Notes under the pieces: model-generated
The model's database searches: none
Told to the model about the DNA's origin: nothing
Seen by the model: only the letters and a program-made list of their open reading frames with translations
Translations under genes and position numbers: made by a program
In this document: positions 36,097 to 43,891 of the stretch, piece after piece
Numbering within the stretch: position 1 is the first letter of the stretch
Layout: every line of letters starts with the position of its first letter
Source: Pseudomonas kairouanensis
Lineage (GTDB): Bacteria; Pseudomonadota; Gammaproteobacteria; Pseudomonadales; Pseudomonadaceae
DNA: 64,000 nucleotides
Direction: 5' to 3'
Assembly (NCBI RefSeq): GCF_004682055.1
Contig: NZ_QUZU01000002.1
Location: forward strand, 243,015 to 307,014

Positions 36097-37032
36097 ATGT
36101 CGCGCCGAAACGTCGATCTTCCCCCGCTCAATTGCCTGCAAACCTTCGAAGCGGCGGCCCGTCATTTGAGCTTTACCCAGGCCGCCCATGAACTGAACCT
36201 GACCCAAAGCGCGGTCAGCCGCCAGGTCAAGCGCCTGGAAGAGGACCTGGCTCGTCCGTTGTTCTATCGCCTGGCCCAGGGCCTGAGCTTGACGCCCGCC
36301 GGGGTTCGTTACTTCCGTACCATCCAGCGCCTGCTGCGTGAGCTTGACCGCGAGTCCGCCGAGTTGCGTCGTCGCGGTGCCGATCGCCAGTTGACGTTGG
36401 CCAGCACGCCCACCATCAGTTCTATCTGGCTCGCCGGCCTGCTGCCGCAGTTCCAGCGCGAACACCCGGACCTGGACATTCGCATCCTGTGCAGCGAAAG
36501 CCCCAGTCACCTGGATGTAAGCGAATACGACCTTGGCCTGTTCTACCACCTCGACGAACTGCCGCCGCCCCACGGCCTGGAATTGTCGCCGGTGTTCGCC
36601 AGCGAACAGGTCATCACCGTGTGCAGCCCAGGCTATATCGAGCGCCACGGCCCGATTCACGACGTGCAGCACCTGTTGCACGCCCACACCTTGCTGATCG
36701 TGGAAGACCATTACCACGACTGGCTGACCTGGACCGACTGGTTCGCCGATGCCGATGCCCATTACCACACGCCGCGTCACGCGTTGCGCACCAACAGCTA
36801 TCAACTGTTGATGCAATCGGCAGTCATGGGCCACGGTGTGGCCCTTGGCTGGAAGAGCCTGCTGCAAGGCGAACTGGATGCCGGGCGCCTGCAAATGGCC
36901 TTGCCCCACGCCATGCACAGCCGAGGTCGCCTGCATCTGATGCAACCCCTTCACCGCAACCCGCCCTCGGCGGCGCGCAGTTTTCGCCACTGGCTGCTGG
37001 CCCACGCCGGCTGCTTGAACAACCCCGCCTGA
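36097..37032 (+). CDS. LysR-type regulator, GcvA-like
   Basis: 311 residues from MSRRNVDLPPLNCLQTF, the typical GcvA-clade start; an upstream ATG at 36031 is less likely. HTH: RHLSFTQAAHELNLTQSAVS. A LysR ligand-binding domain follows. GcvA-like regulators often respond to glycine or related amino-acid derivatives. It stands 82 nt after the CocE gene and 6 nt before an MFS gene, in the same direction, and may control this four-gene group. Confidence 0.92.
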   Translation: MSRRNVDLPPLNCLQTFEAAARHLSFTQAAHELNLTQSAVSRQVKRLEEDLARPLFYRLAQGLSLTPAGVRYFRTIQRLLRELDRESAELRRRGADRQLTLASTPTISSIWLAGLLPQFQREHPDLDIRILCSESPSHLDVSEYDLGLFYHLDELPPPHGLELSPVFASEQVITVCSPGYIERHGPIHDVQHLLHAHTLLIVEDHYHDWLTWTDWFADADAHYHTPRHALRTNSYQLLMQSAVMGHGVALGWKSLLQGELDAGRLQMALPHAMHSRGRLHLMQPLHRNPPSAARSFRHWLLAHAGCLNNPA

Positions 37033-37038
37033 GCCATC

Positions 37039-38319
37039 ATGAACCTGACTTTCCTGACCTTTCCCGCGCTGTACAGCGCCACCATCCTGATGCTCACCGG
37101 CAACGGGCTGTTCTTCAGCTTTATCGGCCTGCGCCTGAGTAGCCAGGGCATCAACGAGTTGTGGATCGGTGCGCTGACGGCGGCGTACTACGGCGGCATG
37201 GTATGCGGCGCCAAGTTCGGCCACCGCCTGATTGCCGGGGTGGGGCATGTGCGCTCGTATGTGGCCTGCGCGGGCGTTGCCACCATCATCGTGTTGCTGC
37301 ATGTGCTGTTCGAGCAGCTGGAATTTTGGCTGGCGCTGCGCTTTGTGATGGGACTGGTGATGATGAACCAGTACATGGTTATCGAAAGCTGGCTGAATGA
37401 GCAGGCCGAAAACAACCAGCGCGGGGCAGTGTTCGCCGGCTACATGGTGGCGGTGTCCTTGGGCTTGATGCTGGGGCAGGGCGTATTGGTCTGGCGACCG
37501 GAGCTGGACTTCAAGCCGCTGATCATGGTCGCGATCTGCTTCGCCGCGTGCCTGTTGCCGGTGACCATGACCAAGCGTTTGCACCCGGCCAAACTGGTGG
37601 CGGCGCCGCTGGAGATCGGCTTCTTCTGGCAGCGCGTGCCGCAAGCCTTGACCACGGTGTTTGTCACCGGCCTGATGATCGGGGCGTTCTACGCCCTGGC
37701 GCCGGTGTTTGCCACCCGCAATGGTTTGAGCACCGCCCAGGCCAGTACGTTTGTGGCGGTGTCGATCTTTGCCGGGCTGTGTGGGCAGTGGCCGATTGGC
37801 TGGCTATCGGACCGCATCGACCGCTCCCGTCTGATTCGTGGTTGCGCCCTGGCCTTGGGGCTGTTGGTGATTCCGCTGTGGGGCCTGGTGCAATTGCCTT
37901 ACGCGTTGTTGCTGCTGTTCGGTTTCCTCAGCGGTTTGCTGCTGTTCACCCTGTACCCGTTGGCGGTGGCCTTGGCCAATGACAACGTTGAACAACCCCG
38001 GCGTGTGCCGTTGAGCGCGATGATGCTCGCCACCCACGGCATCGGCGCCAGCCTGGGGCCGATGCTCAGTGGCGCGCTGATGAACAGCTATGGCCACGGT
38101 GCGTTCTACATGCTGTTTTCGGCCTGTGCGTTGCTGCTGATCTGGCGAGTACAGCCCAAGCATGTCACCGGCGAGTACCTGGTCGAAGGGGCGCCACTGC
38201 ATCACGTCGCCATGCCGGAACATCCCATGGGCGCCATGGCTGCGGTACTCGACCCGCGAGTGGACGAAATTCCCGAAGAACTGGTGATCACCGACCCCGC
38301 AACTGAGCCGAAGGCGTGA
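37039..38319 (+). CDS. MFS transporter, YcaD-like
   Basis: 426 residues, twelve TM helices. It begins 6 nt after the LysR stop, so it is co-transcribed. The segment FVMGLVMMNQYMVIESWLNE and the N-terminus PALYSATILMLTGNGLFFSF match the YcaD/UMF1-like branch of MFS carriers. The C-terminal 45 residues are hydrophilic. Substrate unknown. Confidence 0.88.
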   Translation: MNLTFLTFPALYSATILMLTGNGLFFSFIGLRLSSQGINELWIGALTAAYYGGMVCGAKFGHRLIAGVGHVRSYVACAGVATIIVLLHVLFEQLEFWLALRFVMGLVMMNQYMVIESWLNEQAENNQRGAVFAGYMVAVSLGLMLGQGVLVWRPELDFKPLIMVAICFAACLLPVTMTKRLHPAKLVAAPLEIGFFWQRVPQALTTVFVTGLMIGAFYALAPVFATRNGLSTAQASTFVAVSIFAGLCGQWPIGWLSDRIDRSRLIRGCALALGLLVIPLWGLVQLPYALLLLFGFLSGLLLFTLYPLAVALANDNVEQPRRVPLSAMMLATHGIGASLGPMLSGALMNSYGHGAFYMLFSACALLLIWRVQPKHVTGEYLVEGAPLHHVAMPEHPMGAMAAVLDPRVDEIPEELVITDPATEPKA

Positions 38320-38332
38320 TCACCCTGCTGAC

Positions 38333-39499
38333 CTAAGGTGCGTTGCGGCTGTGGCGGTAGTCGCTGACCGCTTCGTACACCGCCTTGCGCAAGCGGTTGA
38401 TGCCGCCGATGGGGCGGTGCTCTGCGACGCCGAACCAGGGGTTGAACGACTGGTTATCGCACGCCAGGTTCTGCTCGGGAGTGTCGAAGTCCTGCGCAGG
38501 GATTTTCACCTTGGCCACGGTTTCAAACGGCGCATCGCTCTCCTTCCATTCGATGCTGGTGTCTTCGATCGGCATGAATTTCTGCGGGTTCTGCCGCTGG
38601 ATCTGCAACACGAAGCAGGCCGGCACACGGTCGGTGGACAGCTGCTGGTTCAAGGCGCTGCGCAGGAAGTTGGGCAGGTCCTGGTTCTGTTTGGGCAGTG
38701 GGTAGTCCGGGCAGCTTTGTGGGTCGGGGGCGACGCGGAACTTGGCATTGGCCGCGCCGAACTTGTAGGGCGATACGGAAAAATACGTAGTCTGCGTCGG
38801 GCTCGCGGGGGCGGGCGCCAGGGTCGCCAAGGCGATAAACAAGTGACGTACCTGCCAACTGCGCGGGTCGAGCTTGGGGAAGAATGCCAGCACCTTCTTG
38901 CCGTCTGCTTGCGCGCCGATGTTCTGCGCGTACTCGGCCACATCGCAGACAAAGAAGTTCGGGTGGCTGAACATCACAAAGTCCTGCTCTGTGCGCGCCT
39001 GCTGGTCAGCCAGCAGTTGTTTGCCGGGCACGTCCAGCAGCTTGAGCGCCATGCCCCTGGCATCCCGGATGCTGTCGAACTGCGGGTAGGCGTTGCCGTT
39101 GGACAGGCGCATCAGCGCCTGCCAGGTCTTGCCCGGCTCAGCGAACACACCCTGGCGCAGCGCCGGGTCGAGATCGGCCAGCACGCTGACTTCGGCTTTC
39201 ACGCAACCGTGGGCCTTGGCGTGGGCATCGCGCAGGTAACGCGTGCCTTCGCGGTGTTGGTCGACGATGCGCACCGCCGTCTGGATGATGCCCTGGGTCA
39301 TTGCCGCCTCACCGGGCGGGACCTGTTCGTTAGGCGACACCGGGCCGCTGTGCTGCCAGGCATACCAGGCAGTGGCGGCCAGCCAACCGAGCAGGCCGAG
39401 GCCCACCAGCCACAGCAGGGTTTTGCCCAGAAACGCGCCGATGCGCAGCCACAGGCGCGCGAGCAGGGAAGGTCGGTCGTAGGGGGATCGAATCATCAT
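38333..39499 (-). CDS. membrane-anchored catalase-like heme protein
   Basis: 388 residues. One N-terminal TM helix (about 25-47) is followed by a catalase-fold domain lacking the full length of true catalases: MRLSNGNAYPQFDSIRDARGMALKLL and QDFVMFSHPNFFVCD resemble the heme pocket region, and a C-terminal FNPWFGVAEHRPIGGINRLR matches the conserved catalase block. The family is a small catalase/peroxidase-like group of uncertain activity. It is translationally coupled (4-nt overlap) to the di-heme cytochrome gene upstream. Confidence 0.85.
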   Translation of the reverse strand: MMIRSPYDRPSLLARLWLRIGAFLGKTLLWLVGLGLLGWLAATAWYAWQHSGPVSPNEQVPPGEAAMTQGIIQTAVRIVDQHREGTRYLRDAHAKAHGCVKAEVSVLADLDPALRQGVFAEPGKTWQALMRLSNGNAYPQFDSIRDARGMALKLLDVPGKQLLADQQARTEQDFVMFSHPNFFVCDVAEYAQNIGAQADGKKVLAFFPKLDPRSWQVRHLFIALATLAPAPASPTQTTYFSVSPYKFGAANAKFRVAPDPQSCPDYPLPKQNQDLPNFLRSALNQQLSTDRVPACFVLQIQRQNPQKFMPIEDTSIEWKESDAPFETVAKVKIPAQDFDTPEQNLACDNQSFNPWFGVAEHRPIGGINRLRKAVYEAVSDYRHSRNAP

Positions 39500-41304
39500 G
39501 GCAGTTGTTGCTCCAGCGGGCCGCCCAGCACTTTGAGGTATTCCAGCAACGCCCAGCGCTCCTGCGGCAGCAAGCTGCGGCCGATTACGCCGTTGCCACG
39601 CTTGCCGGCACGGAATTCATGTCCGCTGTTGTGGTTGCCGGTGATTTTGGTATCGAACAGGAAGGCATTCTTGAAGGCACCGGTCTCGAAGCCCAAGTGG
39701 CGCGGGTCGTAGTTGAAGGTGCCTTTATAGAAGGTGGTGCTGCGCTCGTCCTGGGGCGAGAGCAACTGGTAAATCGTCGGCACCGAGCCGTTGTGCAGGA
39801 ACGGCGGAGTGGCCCATACACCGGCCAGTGGTCGCGCCTTGTACGCACGCAGTTCGCGCACGCCGATGGGCAGGCCGTAGCCGTCCAGGCGCGGGCGTTC
39901 CTGAGGAGTGACACCGGCGGCGCGGTAGGCGTGGTCTTCGACAAACGCGGTGACGTAGGCGAGGCCCTTGGCCACGGACATTTTCTTCAGGTCCAGGGGC
40001 TCGCTCGGGGTGGGGTGCAGTTCGACATTGAGCTTGGCCAGTTCCGCCGGGTCCCATTGCAGGGCGCTGAGGTCGTAGCGTTGGTCGGCGATGTTGTTGG
40101 CGGTGCCAGGGTCGGTGCCGATGTAGTCCACCGGCAGCATTTTAAGTTGCTGCACCGGGCGGCCGTTTTCCTGGGTGACGGTGGGGACGTGGCAGCCGGC
40201 GCAGTTTTCGGCAAACAGCGCGCGGCCCTGGGCGGCGAGCGGCTTGTCGATGGCGCCGAACAGGTCTTCGGGCCAGCTGGGCGGCTTGAGGCGTTGCAGG
40301 GTTTCTTCGATCAGGTTGAGGTCGCGCACCCGTACGCTGGAGGGGTAGCGGGCCTCGCCCTGGAGCGGTTGGCCGGCGCTGTCGAAGAAGCTCAGGGTTG
40401 CGCCCACGCCCAGGGCCTCGCCGATATTGCGGGCCATGGGCTGCTGGGCCGAGCCGTTCCATTGCACCCAGTCGAAGGTCCAGATATCCCACAGCTGCGG
40501 GTAGTCCACCGGCGCATTGGCGATACGATAGTTGTCCGGCGAAATGGCGTCGCCAAAGCTGGCGTTGGCAATGCGCCCGAACGCGTCGGTGCGGCCCGGG
40601 CCTTCTTCGGTGGGGTAGAGGCCGCGGTGGGTGTCGTTCCAGGCAACGCTGAGGAATTTGTTCAGCGCTTGCTTGAAGTCCTGGCGCAGTTGGCTGTGCT
40701 GGGCGTCGTACTGATCGCCCAGTACCTGGCGGGCGAAACGTTCGAATTTCCACGGGTTGTAATAGGTGGCTGCCAGGCTGGCGACGAGGGCCTGGCCGAA
40801 GCTGCCGCCACGCAAGGTGGGTACGCTGGAGGGCAGTACATGCTGGGCCGAACCACCGTCGATGCGCAGGGCCTGGCCTTTGAAGTGCAACTCACCGGTG
40901 TGGCAGGCGGCGCAGGTGATGTCCAGGTATTGGACGCTGCTGTCGGCATTCGTGTGACGGGCGAAGCCCACGGGCAGGTTGCCGGGGTTTTGTGGGGTGG
41001 GCACTTGCTTGGGGTCCACCAGGAACCCGAAGCGCGCCAGGTATTCGGGCGTGGCAAAGCGTTGCTTGGAAAACGGCAGCTCCAGGGCGGTGAACCAGTC
41101 GTAGTGCAGGCCTTTTACCTGGGTGCCCTGGGGCGTGAAGTAATAGGTCTGGCGGTCGGCGGCACTCCATTGGTCTTGGTAGTGCACCTGGTCCACGGGC
41201 ACGTAATCCGGCAACTTGGGGTTGACGATGTAATAGAGCACCACGGCCAGAACCAGGCCTAGCGCTATTAGGGTGAGGACTAAAACACGGGAAAAAATGC
41301 GCAA
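39496..41304 (-). CDS. di-heme cytochrome c peroxidase-like protein, membrane anchored
   Basis: About 602 residues using a TTG start preceded by AAGGA at 8 nt; the longer reading frame adds 36 residues of non-family sequence. A TM anchor (FSRVLVLTLIALGLVLAVVL) puts the protein in the periplasm. Two c-type heme sites are visible: CAACHTGELHF and CAGCHVPT. It is longer than standard CcpA (about 330). The partnership with a catalase-like protein suggests peroxide handling or an oxidase using c-type electrons. Confidence 0.87.
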   Translation of the reverse strand: MRIFSRVLVLTLIALGLVLAVVLYYIVNPKLPDYVPVDQVHYQDQWSAADRQTYYFTPQGTQVKGLHYDWFTALELPFSKQRFATPEYLARFGFLVDPKQVPTPQNPGNLPVGFARHTNADSSVQYLDITCAACHTGELHFKGQALRIDGGSAQHVLPSSVPTLRGGSFGQALVASLAATYYNPWKFERFARQVLGDQYDAQHSQLRQDFKQALNKFLSVAWNDTHRGLYPTEEGPGRTDAFGRIANASFGDAISPDNYRIANAPVDYPQLWDIWTFDWVQWNGSAQQPMARNIGEALGVGATLSFFDSAGQPLQGEARYPSSVRVRDLNLIEETLQRLKPPSWPEDLFGAIDKPLAAQGRALFAENCAGCHVPTVTQENGRPVQQLKMLPVDYIGTDPGTANNIADQRYDLSALQWDPAELAKLNVELHPTPSEPLDLKKMSVAKGLAYVTAFVEDHAYRAAGVTPQERPRLDGYGLPIGVRELRAYKARPLAGVWATPPFLHNGSVPTIYQLLSPQDERSTTFYKGTFNYDPRHLGFETGAFKNAFLFDTKITGNHNSGHEFRAGKRGNGVIGRSLLPQERWALLEYLKVLGGPLEQQLP

Positions 41305-41400
41305 GATAACTATCCTTGTCTTGGTCTTGTCGAGGAGTAGCGCTGTTATGCCACCACGCCACGGGTGCGGCAAGTGGCCATGAGCGCTGTCAGGGGCTGT

Positions 41401-41418
41401 CCCACGATCCATCGTGGG
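41401..41418. repeat. short perfect inverted repeat
   Basis: CCCACGAT-CC-ATCGTGGG lies in the 258-nt divergent region between the cytochrome gene and the FKBP gene. It may be an operator; there is no T-run. The remainder of the region has no identifiable element. Confidence 0.45.
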
Positions 41419-41562
41419 CCCTCATCATGAATGAAAATGCTTTTAAACACGTGAACTTATCAGAAGTTTCCTGCTCAGATGCCGGTAGCCATTGGTCGTG
41501 GCCGCCTGATAAGCTCGCGACTTTATTCGATTGCCCTTTTGGCGCATGAACAAGGAAATAGC

Positions 41563-42300
41563 ATGAAACAGCATCGGTTGGCGGCGGCGGTGGCCCTGGT
41601 TAGCCTGGTACTTGCGGGTTGTGATTCGCAGACCAGCGTAGAGCTGAAAACCCCGGCGCAGAAAGCTTCCTACGGCATCGGCCTGAACATGGGCAAGAGC
41701 CTTGCCCAAGAAGGCATGGATGACCTGGATTCCAAAGCAGTAGCCCAGGGCATCGAAGATGCCGTCGGCAAGAAAGAGCAAAAGCTCAAAGACGACGAAC
41801 TGGTTGAAGCGTTTGCCGCACTGCAAAAACGTGCTGAAGAACGCATGACCAAAATGAGCGAAGAGTCGGCAGCCGCCGGCAAGAAATTCCTCGAAGACAA
41901 CGCCAAGAAAGACGGCGTCGTCACCACCGCTTCCGGTCTGCAGTACAAGATCACCAAGAAAGCCGATGGCGCCCAGCCTAAGCCGACTGACGTGGTGACT
42001 GTGCACTACACCGGCAAACTCACCAACGGCACCACCTTTGACAGCTCCGTGGATCGCGGTAGCCCGATTGACCTGCCGGTCAGCGGCGTGATCCCGGGTT
42101 GGGTCGAAGGCCTGCAACTGATGCACGTCGGCGAGAAGGTCGAGCTGTACATTCCTTCCGACCTGGCCTACGGCGCACAGAGCCCGAGCCCTGCGATTCC
42201 GGCCAACTCCGTGCTGGTCTTCGACCTGGAGCTGCTGGCCATCAAGGACCCAGCCAAGGCTGAAGCCCCTGAAGCACCGGCTGCACCTGCCAAGAAGTAA
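41563..42300 (+). CDS. FKBP-type peptidyl-prolyl isomerase, lipoprotein
   Basis: 245 residues from the ATG preceded by AAGGAAATAGC. The lipobox LVLAGC near residue 20 makes it a lipoprotein. Residues about 25-125 are the helical FkpA/Mip N-terminal dimerisation domain; residues 135-230 are the FKBP domain (VTVHYTGKLTNGTTFDSS, GWVEGLQLMHVGEKVELYIP, YG). The C-terminus is rich in Pro/Ala/Glu. Periplasmic folding factor related to FkpA and Mip. Confidence 0.95.
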   Translation: MKQHRLAAAVALVSLVLAGCDSQTSVELKTPAQKASYGIGLNMGKSLAQEGMDDLDSKAVAQGIEDAVGKKEQKLKDDELVEAFAALQKRAEERMTKMSEESAAAGKKFLEDNAKKDGVVTTASGLQYKITKKADGAQPKPTDVVTVHYTGKLTNGTTFDSSVDRGSPIDLPVSGVIPGWVEGLQLMHVGEKVELYIPSDLAYGAQSPSPAIPANSVLVFDLELLAIKDPAKAEAPEAPAAPAKK

Positions 42301-42319
42301 GCAGCACTTGAACACACAG

Positions 42320-42350
42320 CGCCCCGTTTCGACGGGGCGTTGTTGTTTCT
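42320..42350 (+). terminator. intrinsic terminator of the FKBP gene
   Basis: CGCCCCGT-TTCG-ACGGGGCG with a TTCG loop, followed by TTGTTGTTT. Confidence 0.9.
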
Positions 42351-42370
42351 GCGGGTCTGACGGGGTCTTT

Positions 42371-42390
42371 GTAGCGAGCCCGCTCACTAC
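42371..42390. repeat. imperfect REP-like palindrome
   Basis: GTAGCGAGC-CC-GCTCACTAC, with one mismatch, resembles the 4168-4195 element in its GAGC core and may be a decayed copy of that repeat family. Confidence 0.45.
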
Positions 42391-42574
42391 AGAGATCCGA
42401 ACGAACGTCTGTAGCGGACGACAGTCTGATATAACACCTGAATACGGGTAGCCGCACATCAACACCAAGTCAATGAAATCTTGGGTTTTTTTTATGTGCG
42501 CAAAAAATGCCCGATCTAACTGCAAGCTATGTAAACCGTGGCTTTCAGCCTGTAAAACAGGCTCTGTTCACAAG

Positions 42575-42599
42575 GTTATCCACAATTTGTGTGGATAAC
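42575..42599. promoter_or_regulatory. inverted pair of perfect DnaA boxes
   Basis: TTATCCACA (about 42576-42584) and TGTGGATAA (about 42590-42598) match the 9-nt DnaA-box consensus perfectly and form a palindrome (10-nt arms with the flanking G/C) around ATTTG. The palindrome ends about 30 nt before the ykvA-type start codon. The rest of 42301-42629 holds the FKBP terminator and a REP-like palindrome. Confidence 0.75.
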
Positions 42600-42629
42600 A
42601 TTTCCTGTCGCCTGGAACTGGAGTGACGA

Positions 42630-43088
42630 ATGAAACCACCCTTCAATTTCACCCGTTTCCTGCCCATGGCCGCTCGTTTGCTCGGCCGTGGCCGCCTGCC
42701 GACCCTGCTGTTTGCCGTGGCCGCCAAGGGCTCAAGCCAGGGCAACCGGCTGGGTAAGCTCAAGGATGACCTCCGGCTGCTCCAGGCCCTGTGCCTGGCC
42801 TACTGGCGCGGCGAGTACCGTGCGATCAGCCCCAAGGCGCTGATTTCCGTGGTGGCGGGGCTGATGTATTTCCTGAGTCCCATCGACGCGATTCCGGACT
42901 TTATCCCCATGTTCGGCATGCTCGATGACATTGCCGTACTGGCCTGGGTCATGAAGACCCTGGACGGCGAACTGAGCGCCTTCCGCGCCTGGCGCGACGC
43001 CCAGCGCCCGGAGAAACTTGCCGTGGTCGAGCGCCTGCCTGCGACGCCAGCCTTGCTGGCCAAGGAAAACCCGCAAAAAAATGCATGA
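42630..43088 (+). CDS. YkvA family (DUF1232) membrane protein
   Basis: 152 residues. The DUF1232 signature is clear: ALISVVAGLMYFLSPIDAIPDF, in which SPIDxIPD is the family hallmark, followed by IPMFGMLDDIAVLAWVMKTL. These short proteins sit in the membrane through one or two helices and have no established function. Immediately upstream lies an inverted pair of DnaA boxes, raising the possibility of replication-linked control. Confidence 0.9.
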   Translation: MKPPFNFTRFLPMAARLLGRGRLPTLLFAVAAKGSSQGNRLGKLKDDLRLLQALCLAYWRGEYRAISPKALISVVAGLMYFLSPIDAIPDFIPMFGMLDDIAVLAWVMKTLDGELSAFRAWRDAQRPEKLAVVERLPATPALLAKENPQKNA

Positions 43089-43181
43089 CGCGGATATCCC
43101 CCTGCGACCTTTGTGGCTGTTAGGATTACACTCCTAAGGAAAGAGCTTACTCAGTAAGTGCAGTTATCCTACGGGGCAGTC

Positions 43182-43523
43182 ATGGATATTCAGATAATTT
43201 CACGCGACGGCGCACCCGAATACGCGGTGTTGCCATGGGACCAGTACCAGGCGCTGCTAAAAGCTGCCGGTCAGCAACAACCGACGTCACCTCCTTCTTC
43301 TGCACCTGCCCACGCCGCACCCGCCCAGGACCTGCGCCCGCTCGCAGACCTGCGCGGCCTGCGCGAAACCAAGGGCCTGGCGATTGAAACCCTGGCACGC
43401 ACTGTGGGCATCAGCCCTTCGTACCTTGGATTGATTGAAAGTGGTGAACGCCAGCCGGATGCCGCGATTCGCCGCAGCCTGGCCTGGGAATTGGGCGTTG
43501 CAGGTTGGAGGGATGAATCTTGA
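43182..43523 (+). CDS. small XRE-type helix-turn-helix protein
   Basis: 113 residues from MDIQIISRDGAPEYAVLPW, the start with a GGGG upstream; a GTG 24 nt upstream is possible. The N-terminal 30 residues resemble a Phd/RelB-like dimerisation segment (PEYAVLPWDQYQALL), a Pro/Ala linker follows, and residues about 62-108 are a Cro/CI HTH (IETLARTVGISPSYLGLIES). It overlaps the next gene by 4 nt and probably regulates it. Confidence 0.82.
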   Translation: MDIQIISRDGAPEYAVLPWDQYQALLKAAGQQQPTSPPSSAPAHAAPAQDLRPLADLRGLRETKGLAIETLARTVGISPSYLGLIESGERQPDAAIRRSLAWELGVAGWRDES

Positions 43524-43891
43524 GCCTACGTATCAGCCGTCAACACTGGGATGGGTTGCTCAACGAACTGGACCAGGCGCGTCGCCAGCGCCATCTGCTC
43601 ACTTATCGCGCGCTGCTGGAGCGTTTGCAGTTCCCCACGCCGGCCATGCAAACCCTGGCGGCAGCCCTGGAGCACCTGGCGGCGCTGGACGCCAAGGCCG
43701 AGCAGCCACTGCGCAGCTCCTTGGTGATCAGCCAGGGGGCCAGCCGCTTGCCGCGTACCGGTTTCTTCGAGTGTGTGGAGCGCCTGGGGCGCTTCAGCGG
43801 GCCCTCCGACGGGGTAGCCGCGGCTTCCTGGCATGCCTCGGAGGTGGTGCGGGTGTTCGAATACGAGTATCCAGAGTCCGCCGAGGCTTAA
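43520..43891 (+). CDS. protein of unknown function coupled to the HTH gene
   Basis: 123 residues from a TTG that overlaps the preceding TGA (TTGA), so translation is coupled. Soluble, helical N-terminal half rich in Arg/Leu, with a C-terminal segment (SWHASEVVRVFEYEYPESA). No family recognised. It converges with the EAL-GGDEF gene, the stop codons overlapping by 4 nt. Confidence 0.7.
   Translation: MSLRISRQHWDGLLNELDQARRQRHLLTYRALLERLQFPTPAMQTLAAALEHLAALDAKAEQPLRSSLVISQGASRLPRTGFFECVERLGRFSGPSDGVAAASWHASEVVRVFEYEYPESAEA

Noticed and set aside
35590..37644. 684-residue minus-strand reading frame
   Set aside because: It runs antisense through three genes (CocE-type, LysR, MFS), which all have clear family motifs.
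39505..41262. 585-residue plus-strand reading frame
   Set aside because: It is antisense to the di-heme cytochrome, whose CxxCH motifs show the real frame.
42545..42763. 72-residue minus-strand frame over the DnaA boxes
   Set aside because: It is antisense to the start of the ykvA-type gene and has no supporting features.
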